This document shows, piece after piece, positions 43,670 through 52,207 of a stretch of 54,448 nt of DNA. Source of the DNA: DAOUET01 sp034430155 (GTDB lineage Bacteria > Chloroflexota > Anaerolineae > Anaerolineales > UBA4823); assembly GCA_034430155.1 (NCBI GenBank), contig DAOUET010000017.1:1-54448 (forward strand), read 5' to 3'. Numbering within the stretch: the first letter of the stretch is position 1; the number at the start of each line of letters is the position of its first letter. The position numbers were made by a program, and so were the translations under genes. A model generated the notes under the pieces. The model did no database searches. It saw nothing but the letters and a program-made list of their open reading frames with translations, and was not told the DNA's origin.

Positions 43670-44578
43670 ATGGAAAGAGATCATTTAAAAAACGTTGTAT
43701 CTGGGGTATTGGTTATCGACAAACCCATAGGATTGACATCCCATGACGTAGTTCAAATTATCCGCCGTGGGACAGGCATCCGCCGTGCAGGCCATACTGG
43801 CACTCTCGACCCACGTGCCTCAGGGGTTCTGGTGGTGTTAGTCGGACCAGCAGTTCGGCTGAGCGAATATGTTTCCGCAGCTGACAAACGCTATCAGGCT
43901 ACCATTCGACTGGGGAGCTCTACGGACACATATGATTCGGAAGGGGAAGTCACGGACACCGCACCTTTGAACGGAATCTCCGAGGATTCATTCCTTGATG
44001 TGCTTAATTCTTTTGTCGGCGAGATCGAGCAAATCCCTCCCCCTTATTCGGCTGTAAAAGTCAAAGGGCGGAAGGCTTATGAAATGGCGCGCAAGGGGGA
44101 GGAAGTGGAGCTGGAACCGCGCAAGATTCAGGTCTACAGCTTGGATGTTTTGGAATGGGCTCCCCCAGAAGTGGTTGTTGACGTTTATTGCTCTTCAGGT
44201 ACTTACGTTCGATCTCTCGCTAATGACCTCGGCAAAGCCTTAGGCACGGGCGCTCATCTTATCGGTTTGCGCCGCACCAAGAGCGGTCGCTTTACCCTCC
44301 GTGATGCAGTCCCCTTACGCAGGCTGAAAGAAGCTTTTGACGCTGGAGACTGGTACCGGTACCTCATCCCGGCCGCCGATGCCCTGGGAGATTGGCCTAT
44401 GGTTGAGTTAGATGCCGACGAAGTTGAGCTGGTTCGCCACGGTCATCGTATTAAGGCTGAACCTGGCTCTAAAGGGTGGGTGCGCGGCATCAGCCAGCAG
44501 GGTGATCTTGTCGCTCTGTTAGAATTCGATGACGAAACGAACGAGTGGCAACCCCGCAAGGTTTTTTTCCAGACCTGA
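43670..44578 (+). CDS. truB: tRNA pseudouridine(55) synthase
   Basis: 302 residues. GVLVIDKPIGLTSHDVVQIIRR, catalytic Asp47 in GHTGTLDPRASGVLVV, KRYQATIRLGSSTDTYDSEG, and the PUA-like C-terminus (VELVRHGHRIKAEPGS) are typical. It makes pseudouridine in the T-loop of tRNA. Gap of 67 nt after nrnA. Confidence 0.96.
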   Translation: MERDHLKNVVSGVLVIDKPIGLTSHDVVQIIRRGTGIRRAGHTGTLDPRASGVLVVLVGPAVRLSEYVSAADKRYQATIRLGSSTDTYDSEGEVTDTAPLNGISEDSFLDVLNSFVGEIEQIPPPYSAVKVKGRKAYEMARKGEEVELEPRKIQVYSLDVLEWAPPEVVVDVYCSSGTYVRSLANDLGKALGTGAHLIGLRRTKSGRFTLRDAVPLRRLKEAFDAGDWYRYLIPAADALGDWPMVELDADEVELVRHGHRIKAEPGSKGWVRGISQQGDLVALLEFDDETNEWQPRKVFFQT

Positions 44579-44670
44579 ACGCTCCCCAAGATCAACAGCG
44601 CGCCTATCTATTATTAAAGAGCAAATCTCTCCTTGCTACTGATCACGGGATAGCGCCGGGCAATCTGATT

Positions 44671-45612
44671 ATGCGCCACTACTGGTCATTAGATGATGTT
44701 TACCTAGACAATTCCTGGATAACCATTGGATCTTTCGATGGCATTCATCGAGGCCATCAGGAAATTATCCGAAGCTTGACTGCTGGAGCTCATGCCGTAG
44801 AGCTGCCGGCAGTTGTGATTACATTTCATCCGCACCCAGCCCTGGTATTAGGGAAAAGGGAAAAGCCCTCTTACCTGACGACTCCCCAGGAGCGCGCAGT
44901 ATATTTGGGTGAATTCGGTGTAGATGTTGTCATTACGCATCCATTCAACAAACAAGTTGCATCCACCTCCGCCTACGTTTTTATCGACCAACTGAAGCGT
45001 CACCTGGGTATGAGCCATCTTTTGGTTGGACCGAATTTCGCCTTGGGTCGTAATCGGGAGGGTGATATTCCCACCCTTAGCAAGTTAGGGGGACAGTTTA
45101 GTTTTTATCTTGAGGTAATGGATCCAGTGAAGATCGATGGGGAGGTAGTCTCTTCCAGCAGAATTCGGAATTCTTTAACGACGGGTGATATAGCTCTAGC
45201 AACCCGCCTGTTAGGGCATCCTTACCTCCTCGAAGGTGAGGTTATCCCTGGCGATGGGCGCGGACGTACCATCGGGATTCCTACAGCCAATTTGCACGTC
45301 TGGTCAGAACGCACCCTGCCTGCCTCAGGTGTATATGTCTGCCATGCTCAGATCAATGGCAAGACCTGGGGTGCTGTAACCAACGTAGGTGTCCGTCCAA
45401 CTTTCAACTCCCAGCCAGAGACCCCTCAGGTAGAGGCACACATTCTCGATTTTGACCGGCAAATATACGGCCAAAAAGTCGGCTTGGCATTTCTTTCACG
45501 CATAAGAGACGAGAAACGGTTCCCAAACGTCCAAGCGCTGGTAGATCAGATCAATCTGGATATCAACAAAGCCCGAGAAACCCTTTCCAGACAGGAGATG
45601 CCTGGTAGATAA
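44671..45612 (+). CDS. ribF: Bifunctional riboflavin kinase / FAD synthetase
   Basis: 313 residues from the ATG at 44671; the open frame extends upstream into truB in another frame but without family sequence. FAD synthetase part: TIGSFDGIHRGHQEII, TFHPHPA, and SSSRIRNSL. Kinase part: VIPGDGRGRTIGIPTANL, GVTNVGVRPTF. It makes FMN and FAD from riboflavin. It ends the nusA cluster; an 8-T run downstream (about 45634) may help termination. Confidence 0.94.
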   Translation: MRHYWSLDDVYLDNSWITIGSFDGIHRGHQEIIRSLTAGAHAVELPAVVITFHPHPALVLGKREKPSYLTTPQERAVYLGEFGVDVVITHPFNKQVASTSAYVFIDQLKRHLGMSHLLVGPNFALGRNREGDIPTLSKLGGQFSFYLEVMDPVKIDGEVVSSSRIRNSLTTGDIALATRLLGHPYLLEGEVIPGDGRGRTIGIPTANLHVWSERTLPASGVYVCHAQINGKTWGAVTNVGVRPTFNSQPETPQVEAHILDFDRQIYGQKVGLAFLSRIRDEKRFPNVQALVDQINLDINKARETLSRQEMPGR

Positions 45613-45795
45613 TTAAATGCCGCTGAGCGCTTTTTTTTGTTTTATACCAGTGTTAATCCACTTTAGCCCTTAATACATGCTGGTACCAGAGCCATACTGC
45701 TTGTAGGTGTTTGGGAGGTCAAGTTAAAATCACCAATGGAGCGTCTCTAAATCAGGCTATAATAGATCAGATCCATCCAAAATAGGACGGTGGCC

Positions 45796-46590
45796 ATGAG
45801 ACAATATTTAGACTTAATGCAAAATATCCTCGACCACGGCGTGGAGAAAGGAGATCGCACCGGTACAGGCACCCTTTCTCTTTTTGGTTACCAAATGAGA
45901 TTTAACCTCCAGGATGGTTTCCCCTTGCTCACAACTAAGAAATTGCACCTCAAATCCATCATCTACGAGTTGCTTTGGTTCCTGCAGGGAAAAAGCAACA
46001 TAAAATACCTTCAAGATCACGGTGTGCGTATCTGGAATGGATGGGCCGACCAAAACGGTGATTTAGGCCCAGTTTACGGTGTCCAATGGCGCTCTTGGAA
46101 GACCGCCGATGGTCGCCTCATCGATCAGATCACCCTTGTGGTCGACAAAATCAAAACCAATCCCAATTCCAGGCGTTTGATCGTAACCGCTTGGAACCCC
46201 GCCGACATCGAGAAAATGGCGTTGCCTCCTTGCCATCTACTCTTTCAGTTCTATGTCGCCAACGGCAGGGTTTCCTGTCAGCTCTACCAGCGTTCTGCCG
46301 ATATTTTTCTGGGGGTTCCTTTCAATATCGCCTCTTATTCACTCCTAACCATGATGATGGCTCAGGTGTGTAACCTGGAAGTAGGCGAATTCATTCTGAC
46401 ATTTGGGGACGTCCATCTCTATTTAAATCACATTGATCAGGCCAAGATTCAGTTGCAGCGCCAGCCTTATCCGCTTCCTCAGATGGAACTTAATCCTGCC
46501 GTCAAATCGATCTTCAACTTTGATTACCCGGATTTCAAGCTGCTCAATTATCAAGCTCACCCACATATCAAAGCCAGAGTTGCAGTATGA
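45796..46590 (+). CDS. thyA: Thymidylate synthase
   Basis: 264 residues from the ATG at 45796; an in-frame GTG at 45790 is less likely because AGGA lies 8 nt before the ATG. Catalytic Cys146 in MALPPCHLLFQFYV matches the E. coli position; RTGTGTLSLFG, RRLIVTAWNP and LTFGDVHLYLNHI are the folate and dUMP-binding segments. It makes dTMP and dihydrofolate, which the next gene's enzyme recycles; the two genes overlap by 4 nt. TATAAT at 45758-45763 is a candidate -10 box. Confidence 0.97.
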   Translation: MRQYLDLMQNILDHGVEKGDRTGTGTLSLFGYQMRFNLQDGFPLLTTKKLHLKSIIYELLWFLQGKSNIKYLQDHGVRIWNGWADQNGDLGPVYGVQWRSWKTADGRLIDQITLVVDKIKTNPNSRRLIVTAWNPADIEKMALPPCHLLFQFYVANGRVSCQLYQRSADIFLGVPFNIASYSLLTMMMAQVCNLEVGEFILTFGDVHLYLNHIDQAKIQLQRQPYPLPQMELNPAVKSIFNFDYPDFKLLNYQAHPHIKARVAV

Positions 46591-47087
46591 TTGTTTCTCT
46601 CATAGTCGCCATGGACGAGAAAGGCGGCATCGGTGTGAATGATCGCCTGCCATGGCACCTTTCTTCAGATCTGAAGCGCTTCAAATCCCTCACCATGGGT
46701 CACCATCTCATTATCGGGCGTAAGACCTATGAAACCATTGGCAAACCTCTTCCTGGTAGGACCAATATCGTGGTGACGCGCAACCCAGTTTACTACCCAG
46801 CAGGCTGTCTGGTGGCTCACTCTCTCGATGAAGCCCTATCTATCACCCAGGATAGATCGGAAAGCGAAGCATTCATCATTGGAGGATCTGAGATATACGC
46901 TCAATCACTAGCCATCGCCGATCGCATCTATCTCACCATCGTCCATGCTGATGTCCCGGCTGATATCTTTTTCCCTGACTTCGACGAAAACGAATGGCGT
47001 GTAGAACACATCTCCTATCACCCCGCCGACGAAAAAAACCAATACCCCTTCACAACCAAACTCTTGGTTCGCAAAGAATTGAATTAA
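46587..47087 (+). CDS. folA: Dihydrofolate reductase
   Basis: 166 residues. LIVAMDEKGGIGVNDRLPWHLSSDLKRFKSLT, the GRKTYETIGKPLPGRTNIVVTR turn and IIGGSEIYAQSL are the family signatures. It reduces dihydrofolate with NADPH. It is coupled to thyA by a 4-nt ATGA overlap. Confidence 0.96.
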   Translation: MIVSLIVAMDEKGGIGVNDRLPWHLSSDLKRFKSLTMGHHLIIGRKTYETIGKPLPGRTNIVVTRNPVYYPAGCLVAHSLDEALSITQDRSESEAFIIGGSEIYAQSLAIADRIYLTIVHADVPADIFFPDFDENEWRVEHISYHPADEKNQYPFTTKLLVRKELN

Positions 47088-47103
47088 TTTTTTTCGGTTT
47101 CCC

Positions 47104-47132
47104 TTGACAAATCCCTTTATCCACGGTATAAA
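47104..47132 (+). promoter_or_regulatory. Strong consensus promoter of the trpB2 T-box leader
   Basis: TTGACA (47104-47109), 17-nt spacer, TATAAA (47127-47132). It lies just after folA and starts a leader of about 470 nt. Confidence 0.8.
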
Positions 47133-47374
47133 CTCGCCTATATATTAAAAAACTGTGAAAAGGACGAGTAAGCGTCGAAACCGCGGTTCAGAGAACGGGT
47201 GTCAGGTGTGAATCCCGTCCGCATGGCGGCGTTGAATGGACCTTGGAGTTGTAAGGCGAACGGCCTGGATACCAATCATGACTTATTAGCCTGAACCGGA
47301 ATTGCCACCGTTATCATGGTAAAGGGTATAAGCTTTTCAAGCCGTACCCGTAACAAGTGAGGCTGGCCTCTTTT

Positions 47375-47403
47375 AACCCGTTGCATCACCAGCGGGTTTT
47401 TTT
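47375..47403 (+). terminator. Terminator-like hairpin inside T-box Stem III
   Basis: 9-bp stem (AACCCGTTG/CAGCGGGTT region, one G-U) with a 6-nt loop, followed by T7 (47397-47403). It lies before the T-box core, nested within the arms of Stem III. Confidence 0.75.
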
Positions 47404-47466
47404 ATTCTTGGGAAGTTTCTTATCACATTCCCCCGGACAGCCTAACTGGGGTGGCACCGCGGACCA

Positions 47467-47505
47467 TGCGTTCGTCCCCAAGCCAGGGACGGGCGTATTT
47501 TTTTT
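47467..47505 (+). terminator. T-box-controlled terminator
   Basis: GCGTTCGTCCC pairs with GGGACGGGCGT (two G-U pairs), loop about 7 nt, then TATTTTTTTT. The 5' arm CGTCCCC can instead pair with GGGG of the T-box core. Confidence 0.85.
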
Positions 47506-47608
47506 CCTGTCCCTCCTGTCTAGCTGTTCCAATAACGACTCACACCTGATAGGAGCGTTGTAGCAGCCGTATAATCCAAACCCTATTCATTTCAAGGAGG
47601 TACTCTAA

Positions 47609-48982
47609 ATGTCCGACCAAACTCGTTTCCAACTCAACGAAACCGATCTGCCTCGCTTTTGGTATAACATCAACGCCGACATGCCCGTTCCCCCTACACC
47701 AGTGCTGCACCCTCAAACCAAGGAACCGGTCACACCCGATTTCCTGAATGTGCTCTTTCCGATGGAACTGATTATGCAGGAGGTCAGCACCGAGCGCTAT
47801 ATTGAAATACCCGAAGAAGTGCGCGAGATTTACAAACTATACAGACCAACGCCATTGGTGCGGGCTCGTCGCCTTGAAAAGGCATTGAACACTCCTGCTC
47901 ACATTTACTATAAACACGAAGGAGTCTCACCCACTGGCAGTCACAAACCAAATACCGCTATCGCTCAAGCATATTACAACAAAATCTCTGGCACCCAAGC
48001 TCTGACCACCGAAACCGGTGCTGGACAATGGGGTTCCGCCCTGGCTCTTGCCTGCAACTTCTTCGATCTCGATCTCGAAGTATACATGGTCAAGGTCTCA
48101 TACCAGCAAAAACCCTACCGGCGCATCATGATGGAAACTTATGGCGCTCAGGTTTTCCCTAGCCCCACCGATCGCACACAATTCGGTCGTGCCATCCTGG
48201 CAAAGGACCCTGAGACCCCTGGTTCTTTAGGAATTGCGATTTCTGAAGCGGTAGAAGCTGCCGCTACCTCAGATGGTAAAAAGAAATACAGCCTGGGTTC
48301 GGTCCTCAACCATGTACTCCTGCACCAGACCGTTATCGGCGAAGAGGCGCTCAAGCAAATGGACATGGCAGGCGAATATCCAGATGTCGTGATCGGTTGT
48401 GTTGGGGGAGGCTCCAATTTTTCTGGCCTGGCCTATCCCTTCTTACGCCAGAATTTGATCGAGGGTCAGCGTACCCGCTTGGTTGGCGTTGAACCCACCG
48501 CAACCCCCTCCTTGACCAAGGGTGTATATACCTTTGATTATGGTGACACTGCTCAAATGGCTCCAATCGTAAAAATGTATACCTTGGGTCACGACTTTGT
48601 CCCACCACCTATCCATGCGGGTGGTTTGCGCTATCATGGGATGGCTCCTAGTTTATGCGCCTTGTATAATGCCGGGTATATCCAAGCTATCGCGGTACAT
48701 CAATTGGAAACCTTTGAGGCAGCTATGCAATTTTCTCGCAGTGAAGGCATTATTCCGGCGCCAGAATCCGCCCATGCCATCCGCGCTGCCATAGATGAGG
48801 CTTTAGACGCAAAAGAAAAAGACGAGAAGCGTGTCATCCTCTTTAACCTTTCCGGGCACGGGCACTTTGATCTATCAGCTTACCAGGCTTACCTTTCTGG
48901 GCAGTTGCAGGATTACGAATACCCTTCCGTAGCCATTCAAGCTGCTATGGAAACGCTTCCCAAGGTAGCTATACCTGCCTGA
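47609..48982 (+). CDS. trpB: Tryptophan synthase beta-like protein TrpB2
   Basis: 457 residues, longer than ordinary TrpB (about 400). The N-terminal extension (FQLNETDLPRFWYNINADMP) and the region LYRPTPLVRARRLEKAL are TrpB2-type. PLP Lys113 is in SPTGSHKPNTA; the phosphate-binding loop is GCVGGGSNFSG; TETGAGQWG holds the catalytic Glu. It joins indole and serine to make tryptophan; TrpB2 enzymes usually work without TrpA. No trpA or other trp gene is in the window. The Trp-type T-box leader upstream supports this function. AAGGAGG lies 8 nt before the ATG. Confidence 0.93.
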   Translation: MSDQTRFQLNETDLPRFWYNINADMPVPPTPVLHPQTKEPVTPDFLNVLFPMELIMQEVSTERYIEIPEEVREIYKLYRPTPLVRARRLEKALNTPAHIYYKHEGVSPTGSHKPNTAIAQAYYNKISGTQALTTETGAGQWGSALALACNFFDLDLEVYMVKVSYQQKPYRRIMMETYGAQVFPSPTDRTQFGRAILAKDPETPGSLGIAISEAVEAAATSDGKKKYSLGSVLNHVLLHQTVIGEEALKQMDMAGEYPDVVIGCVGGGSNFSGLAYPFLRQNLIEGQRTRLVGVEPTATPSLTKGVYTFDYGDTAQMAPIVKMYTLGHDFVPPPIHAGGLRYHGMAPSLCALYNAGYIQAIAVHQLETFEAAMQFSRSEGIIPAPESAHAIRAAIDEALDAKEKDEKRVILFNLSGHGHFDLSAYQAYLSGQLQDYEYPSVAIQAAMETLPKVAIPA

Positions 48983-49008
48983 TTAGATCTAGCGGAACCT
49001 CACCGCTC

Positions 49009-49040
49009 ACCCGCACCCACAAAAAGGGTGCGGGTTTTTT
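49009..49040 (+). terminator. Terminator of trpB2
   Basis: 10-bp perfect stem ACCCGCACCC/GGGTGCGGGT, 7-nt loop, T6 tail; 27 nt after the stop. Confidence 0.93.
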
Positions 49041-49075
49041 ATATTCCTCTTTCCTGTCTCAAAGATTTCCTTATC

Positions 49076-49105
49076 TTGACAAATATAGATATATTGGAGT
49101 AAAAT
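49076..49105 (+). promoter_or_regulatory. Promoter of the TrmB-family gene
   Basis: TTGACA (49076-49081), 18-nt spacer, TAAAAT (49100-49105). The start site would fall inside the palindrome that begins 2 nt downstream. Confidence 0.75.
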
Positions 49106-49106
49106 A

Positions 49107-49132
49107 GTAGTAGTTGCTTAAGCAACTACTAC
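49107..49132 (+). promoter_or_regulatory. Perfect 26-bp palindrome, probable operator
   Basis: GTAGTAGTTGCTT joined directly to its exact complement AAGCAACTACTAC, no spacer. It covers the predicted transcription start and lies 10 nt before the regulator's GTG start. A protein bound here would block the promoter, which suggests autorepression by the TrmB protein. As RNA it would form a hairpin only with a minimal loop. Confidence 0.8.
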
Positions 49133-49142
49133 AGGAGTTTAT

Positions 49143-49988
49143 GTGGATACGGTCATAAAACAGCTTCAGGATCTTGGTTTTGGACAATATGAGGCTCAGG
49201 CTTATGTAGCTTTGCTTCAGCACAATCCCGTTAATGGCTACGAGCTGGCAAAAACCTCCAGCATTCCCCGACCTAATATCTATAAAGTGCTCCAAAAACT
49301 TGAGGAGCGCGGCGCAGTTTTACGTCTCGATACCCCCGAAGGTATTCGCTACTCTCCCGTGGCTCCCGAAGAACTGATTCTCAAAATGCGCACTTGTTAC
49401 CAATCTACCCTTGAGAATGCGCAACAATCCCTCAGGGAAGTTTCTACACCGGTTGAACGTGAACATATATGGAATGTTCAAGGGTATCCTGTTTTAATTG
49501 AGCATGCTCGTTCAACCATTGCTTCAGCATCTGATAACCTCCTGATAGCTGCTTGGCCGCAGGAAATGACACTTCTCTCGGAAAGCCTCGAACAGGCCGA
49601 GCAGGATAATGTCCAGATGAGGATTTTATGTATGGCTGGTTGCCCCCGTGAATGTGCTCATTGTCGCGGTCAGATATTCCGCTACCAGGTCTTGCCTCAT
49701 CGACCGATGCGGTGGCTGATGGTCATACCGGATTCTTCAGAGGTTCTCGCAGGTGAAATTGGATCATGTGGAGACGCTATACTCATCCGTACTCGTCAAA
49801 AAATGATAGTAGATCTTTCCACCTGGTACATTCGCCAGAGTATCGCCTTGGCTGCCATGCTATCCGACCTCGGTTACGGTTTCAAAGATCACTTTTCCCC
49901 AGAAACTCGTCAGATTCTCTATGACATCAGTCCGGGTCAGGATGGGGTCGATTGGATTGCTCAAATGCTTCAGATCGAGAACCGGTAG
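49143..49988 (+). CDS. TrmB-family transcriptional regulator with Cys cluster
   Basis: 281 residues, GTG start with GGAG 5 nt upstream. Residues about 5-75 are the TrmB winged helix (LGFGQYEAQAYVALLQ, IPRPNIYKVLQKLEERGAV). The effector half is PLD-like in TrmB relatives. Here it carries C163-x3-C167-x3-C171-x2-C174, a four-Cys cluster that could bind a metal or an Fe-S centre. Known TrmB proteins sense sugars; the Cys cluster suggests another signal. The target is probably its own promoter palindrome, and perhaps other genes not visible here. Confidence 0.88.
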   Translation: MDTVIKQLQDLGFGQYEAQAYVALLQHNPVNGYELAKTSSIPRPNIYKVLQKLEERGAVLRLDTPEGIRYSPVAPEELILKMRTCYQSTLENAQQSLREVSTPVEREHIWNVQGYPVLIEHARSTIASASDNLLIAAWPQEMTLLSESLEQAEQDNVQMRILCMAGCPRECAHCRGQIFRYQVLPHRPMRWLMVIPDSSEVLAGEIGSCGDAILIRTRQKMIVDLSTWYIRQSIALAAMLSDLGYGFKDHFSPETRQILYDISPGQDGVDWIAQMLQIENR

Positions 49989-50163
49989 ATTATTGAAGGT
50001 TAGCAGGATGAATTTCGAAAGATTTTTTGCCATCACCCCGTCAATCATTGTGGTGGTTTTAATAGGTAACTGTCATTGAGGTGCTTCTGAGTTCGCAGAA
50101 CCTTTTGCCAGTCACCAGAATCAAAAACTAGGAAAAAATAGAAAGGTCAAAATTAATTGTATT

Positions 50164-50817
50164 ATGAATAATAAAATCGACACGATCAAAGTTACCGACC
50201 TGTTTGAAGGATCAACGTCCTCTGAGGAAACCCAATACGATGCTCAGGTTGCTCTTCTTACGCGCGACTTGCTTACTACTCTTGGGGAGAATCCAGACCG
50301 GGAAGGCCTCCAGCGCACACCTGAGCGGGTTGCCCGCATGTATAATGAACTCTTAGCTGGATACCATACTAACTTGGTGAAGCTGGTTAACGGGGCGATT
50401 TTCGAAAGCGATTACGAAAACATGGTGCTCGTCCGTGATATTGATTTTTATAGTCTTTGTGAACACCATATGCTGCCTTTCTATGGGCAGGCTCATGTTG
50501 CTTACTTGCCGAATGGAAAAATAATCGGTTTATCGAAAATCCCCCGTCTAATTGAGATGTACGCCCGTCGTTTTCAGGTTCAAGAACGTATGACTCAGCA
50601 AATCGCGGCTGCTCTTGATACCATCTTACAGCCCCGAGGGGTCGCCGTGGTTCTCGAAGGTGTTCATTTTTGCTCTGTTATGCGGGGGGTTAAAAAAACC
50701 GATGCTAGTATGGTTACAAGTGCAGTACTAGGCGAATTCAAGGAAAACCAAATGCTCCTCAACGAATTCATGTCACACATACATAGAGGAGATAATATCT
50801 CCCGGATTTCATTTTGA
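50164..50817 (+). CDS. folE: GTP cyclohydrolase I
   Basis: 217 residues. The zinc ligands lie in SLCEHHMLPFYG and in HFCSVMRGV; GLSKIPRLIEMYARRFQVQERMT is the family core. It opens GTP to dihydroneopterin triphosphate, the first step of folate synthesis, linking it to thyA-folA nearby. A polar head of about 25 residues precedes the domain. No clear ribosome-binding site. Confidence 0.96.
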   Translation: MNNKIDTIKVTDLFEGSTSSEETQYDAQVALLTRDLLTTLGENPDREGLQRTPERVARMYNELLAGYHTNLVKLVNGAIFESDYENMVLVRDIDFYSLCEHHMLPFYGQAHVAYLPNGKIIGLSKIPRLIEMYARRFQVQERMTQQIAAALDTILQPRGVAVVLEGVHFCSVMRGVKKTDASMVTSAVLGEFKENQMLLNEFMSHIHRGDNISRISF

Positions 50818-50912
50818 GATTATCTTCTTGGACATCCATTTTCCAGAGAGATAAACTCATGGACTCATGGCTATTATGGTTTTTGGATCTCGATTTCACC
50901 ATGACCTGGCTT

Positions 50913-50944
50913 ATGCGGTGGGGGAGAATCTCTCCCCACCGCAT
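50913..50944 (+). terminator. Hairpin downstream of folE
   Basis: 14-bp GC-rich stem (ATGCGGTGGGG[G]AGA and complement, one bulged G) with a 3-nt loop; no strong T-run. About 95 nt after the folE stop. Confidence 0.6.
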
Positions 50945-51013
50945 GCGGGTATCTTTCTTGATCGTATAACCTATTTTCAGAGATATCGATTAATGTGTAG
51001 CAAGGAGAAATAG

Positions 51014-52207
51014 ATGCAGCACTATAAATATCTGATAGTCGGGGGAGGTATGACCGCTGATTCCGCCATACGAGGCATTCGGGAGGTTGATCCGCAAGGC
51101 TCGATCGGTTTGATCACCGCCGAAACCTACCCTCCTTACGATCGACCCCCTTTGACTAAGGGTCTTTGGAAGGGTAAACCTCTCGAGCAAATCTTTCGCA
51201 GTACAGAAAACCGGAAAGTGGATATTCATTTGGGCTTTTGGGGGCAGAATCTTGATGCTGAAAACAAACGCCTTCATGATGGCCAGGGAACGGTGTACAC
51301 CTATGACAAACTACTTCTGGCTACAGGCGGCACCCCTCGACGTTTGCCGTTCGGGGACGATCATATCCTTTATTACCGTACATTGCAGGATTATAAGCGC
51401 TTGCGAGCACTGGCAGATGAACCTCATCGCTTTGCCGTTATTGGTGCCGGTTTTATAGGTTCGGAAATCGCTGCTGCCCTAAAGATGAATAACCAAGATG
51501 TCGTCATGCTCTTCCCTGAGGATGGCATCGGTGGCCTCATGTTTCCCTCTGATCTGTCCCTTTTTCTCAACGATTATTATCGTCAAAAGGGCATCGAGGT
51601 GCTTACCAACGCCATGGTCTCAGGAGTTGAGTCCAGGGGAAGCCAGCTCGTGCTACAGACAAAAGACGGTCGCCAGGTTAGGGTGGATTACGCAGTTGCC
51701 GGAATTGGCGTCCTTCCCAACACAGAATTGGCTCGCTCTGCAGGCTTGAAAGTTGAAGACGGCATCATCGTAAATCGATTCCTGTGCTCTAGCGACCCGG
51801 ACATTTATGCCGCTGGTGATGTCGCTTCCTTCCACAACCCAGCTCTGGGCAAGCGTTTACGGGTTGAACACGAGGATAATGCTAATACCATGGGGAAAAT
51901 GGCTGGAGCAAATATGGCTCGTCAGATGATGGGAACTGACTTGCTCCCCTATGACCATCTGCCCTTTTTCTACTCCGATCTTTTCGAGCTGGGGTATGAA
52001 GCTATAGGTGAACTCAATCCCCAATTACAAACCGTGTCTGATTGGAAGGAGCCTTACACAAAGGGAATGGTTTACTACCTGCAATCTGGGCGCGTACGCG
52101 GTGTCTTGGCCTGGAACATCTGGGATCAGGTGGAACCAGCTCGACGCTTGATCGCTGAACCTGGTCCATTCGTTCCCGAAGAGTTAAGACAACGTTTGCC
52201 TGTCTGA
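51014..52207 (+). CDS. FAD-dependent pyridine nucleotide-disulphide oxidoreductase (ferredoxin-reductase-like)
   Basis: 397 residues. The FAD loop is VGGGMTADSAI rather than the usual GxGxxG; the second Rossmann loop VIGAGFIGSEIAAAL binds NAD(P)H; the ATGGTPR and YAAGDVASF motifs are present, and the C-terminal domain (YEAIGELNPQLQTV to WDQVEPARRLI) resembles the reductase-C domain of rubredoxin/dioxygenase ferredoxin reductases and AIF. No active-site CxxxxC pair, so it is not a disulphide reductase. It probably passes electrons from NAD(P)H to a small protein. AAGGAGA precedes the ATG. Confidence 0.88.
   Translation: MQHYKYLIVGGGMTADSAIRGIREVDPQGSIGLITAETYPPYDRPPLTKGLWKGKPLEQIFRSTENRKVDIHLGFWGQNLDAENKRLHDGQGTVYTYDKLLLATGGTPRRLPFGDDHILYYRTLQDYKRLRALADEPHRFAVIGAGFIGSEIAAALKMNNQDVVMLFPEDGIGGLMFPSDLSLFLNDYYRQKGIEVLTNAMVSGVESRGSQLVLQTKDGRQVRVDYAVAGIGVLPNTELARSAGLKVEDGIIVNRFLCSSDPDIYAAGDVASFHNPALGKRLRVEHEDNANTMGKMAGANMARQMMGTDLLPYDHLPFFYSDLFELGYEAIGELNPQLQTVSDWKEPYTKGMVYYLQSGRVRGVLAWNIWDQVEPARRLIAEPGPFVPEELRQRLPV

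Larger units (their letters stand above)
47140..47505 (+). promoter_or_regulatory. T-box riboswitch (tryptophan-type) controlling trpB2
   Basis: The T-box core GGGGTGGCACCGCGG is at 47448-47462, followed by a terminator (47467-47497) and T8. Stem I shows the AGTAA near 47167, an AGAGA/GGTGTGA distal loop region, and a specifier region GAA-TGG-ACC at 47234-47242 with the downstream TTGGAG; by alignment with the B. subtilis glyQS leader this puts TGG (Trp) in the specifier position. Uncharged tRNA-Trp should favour the antiterminator and turn on trpB2. Stem III arms AGGCTG (47360-47365) and CAGCCT (47438-47443) are separated by about 70 nt holding two extra hairpins. Confidence 0.88.
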
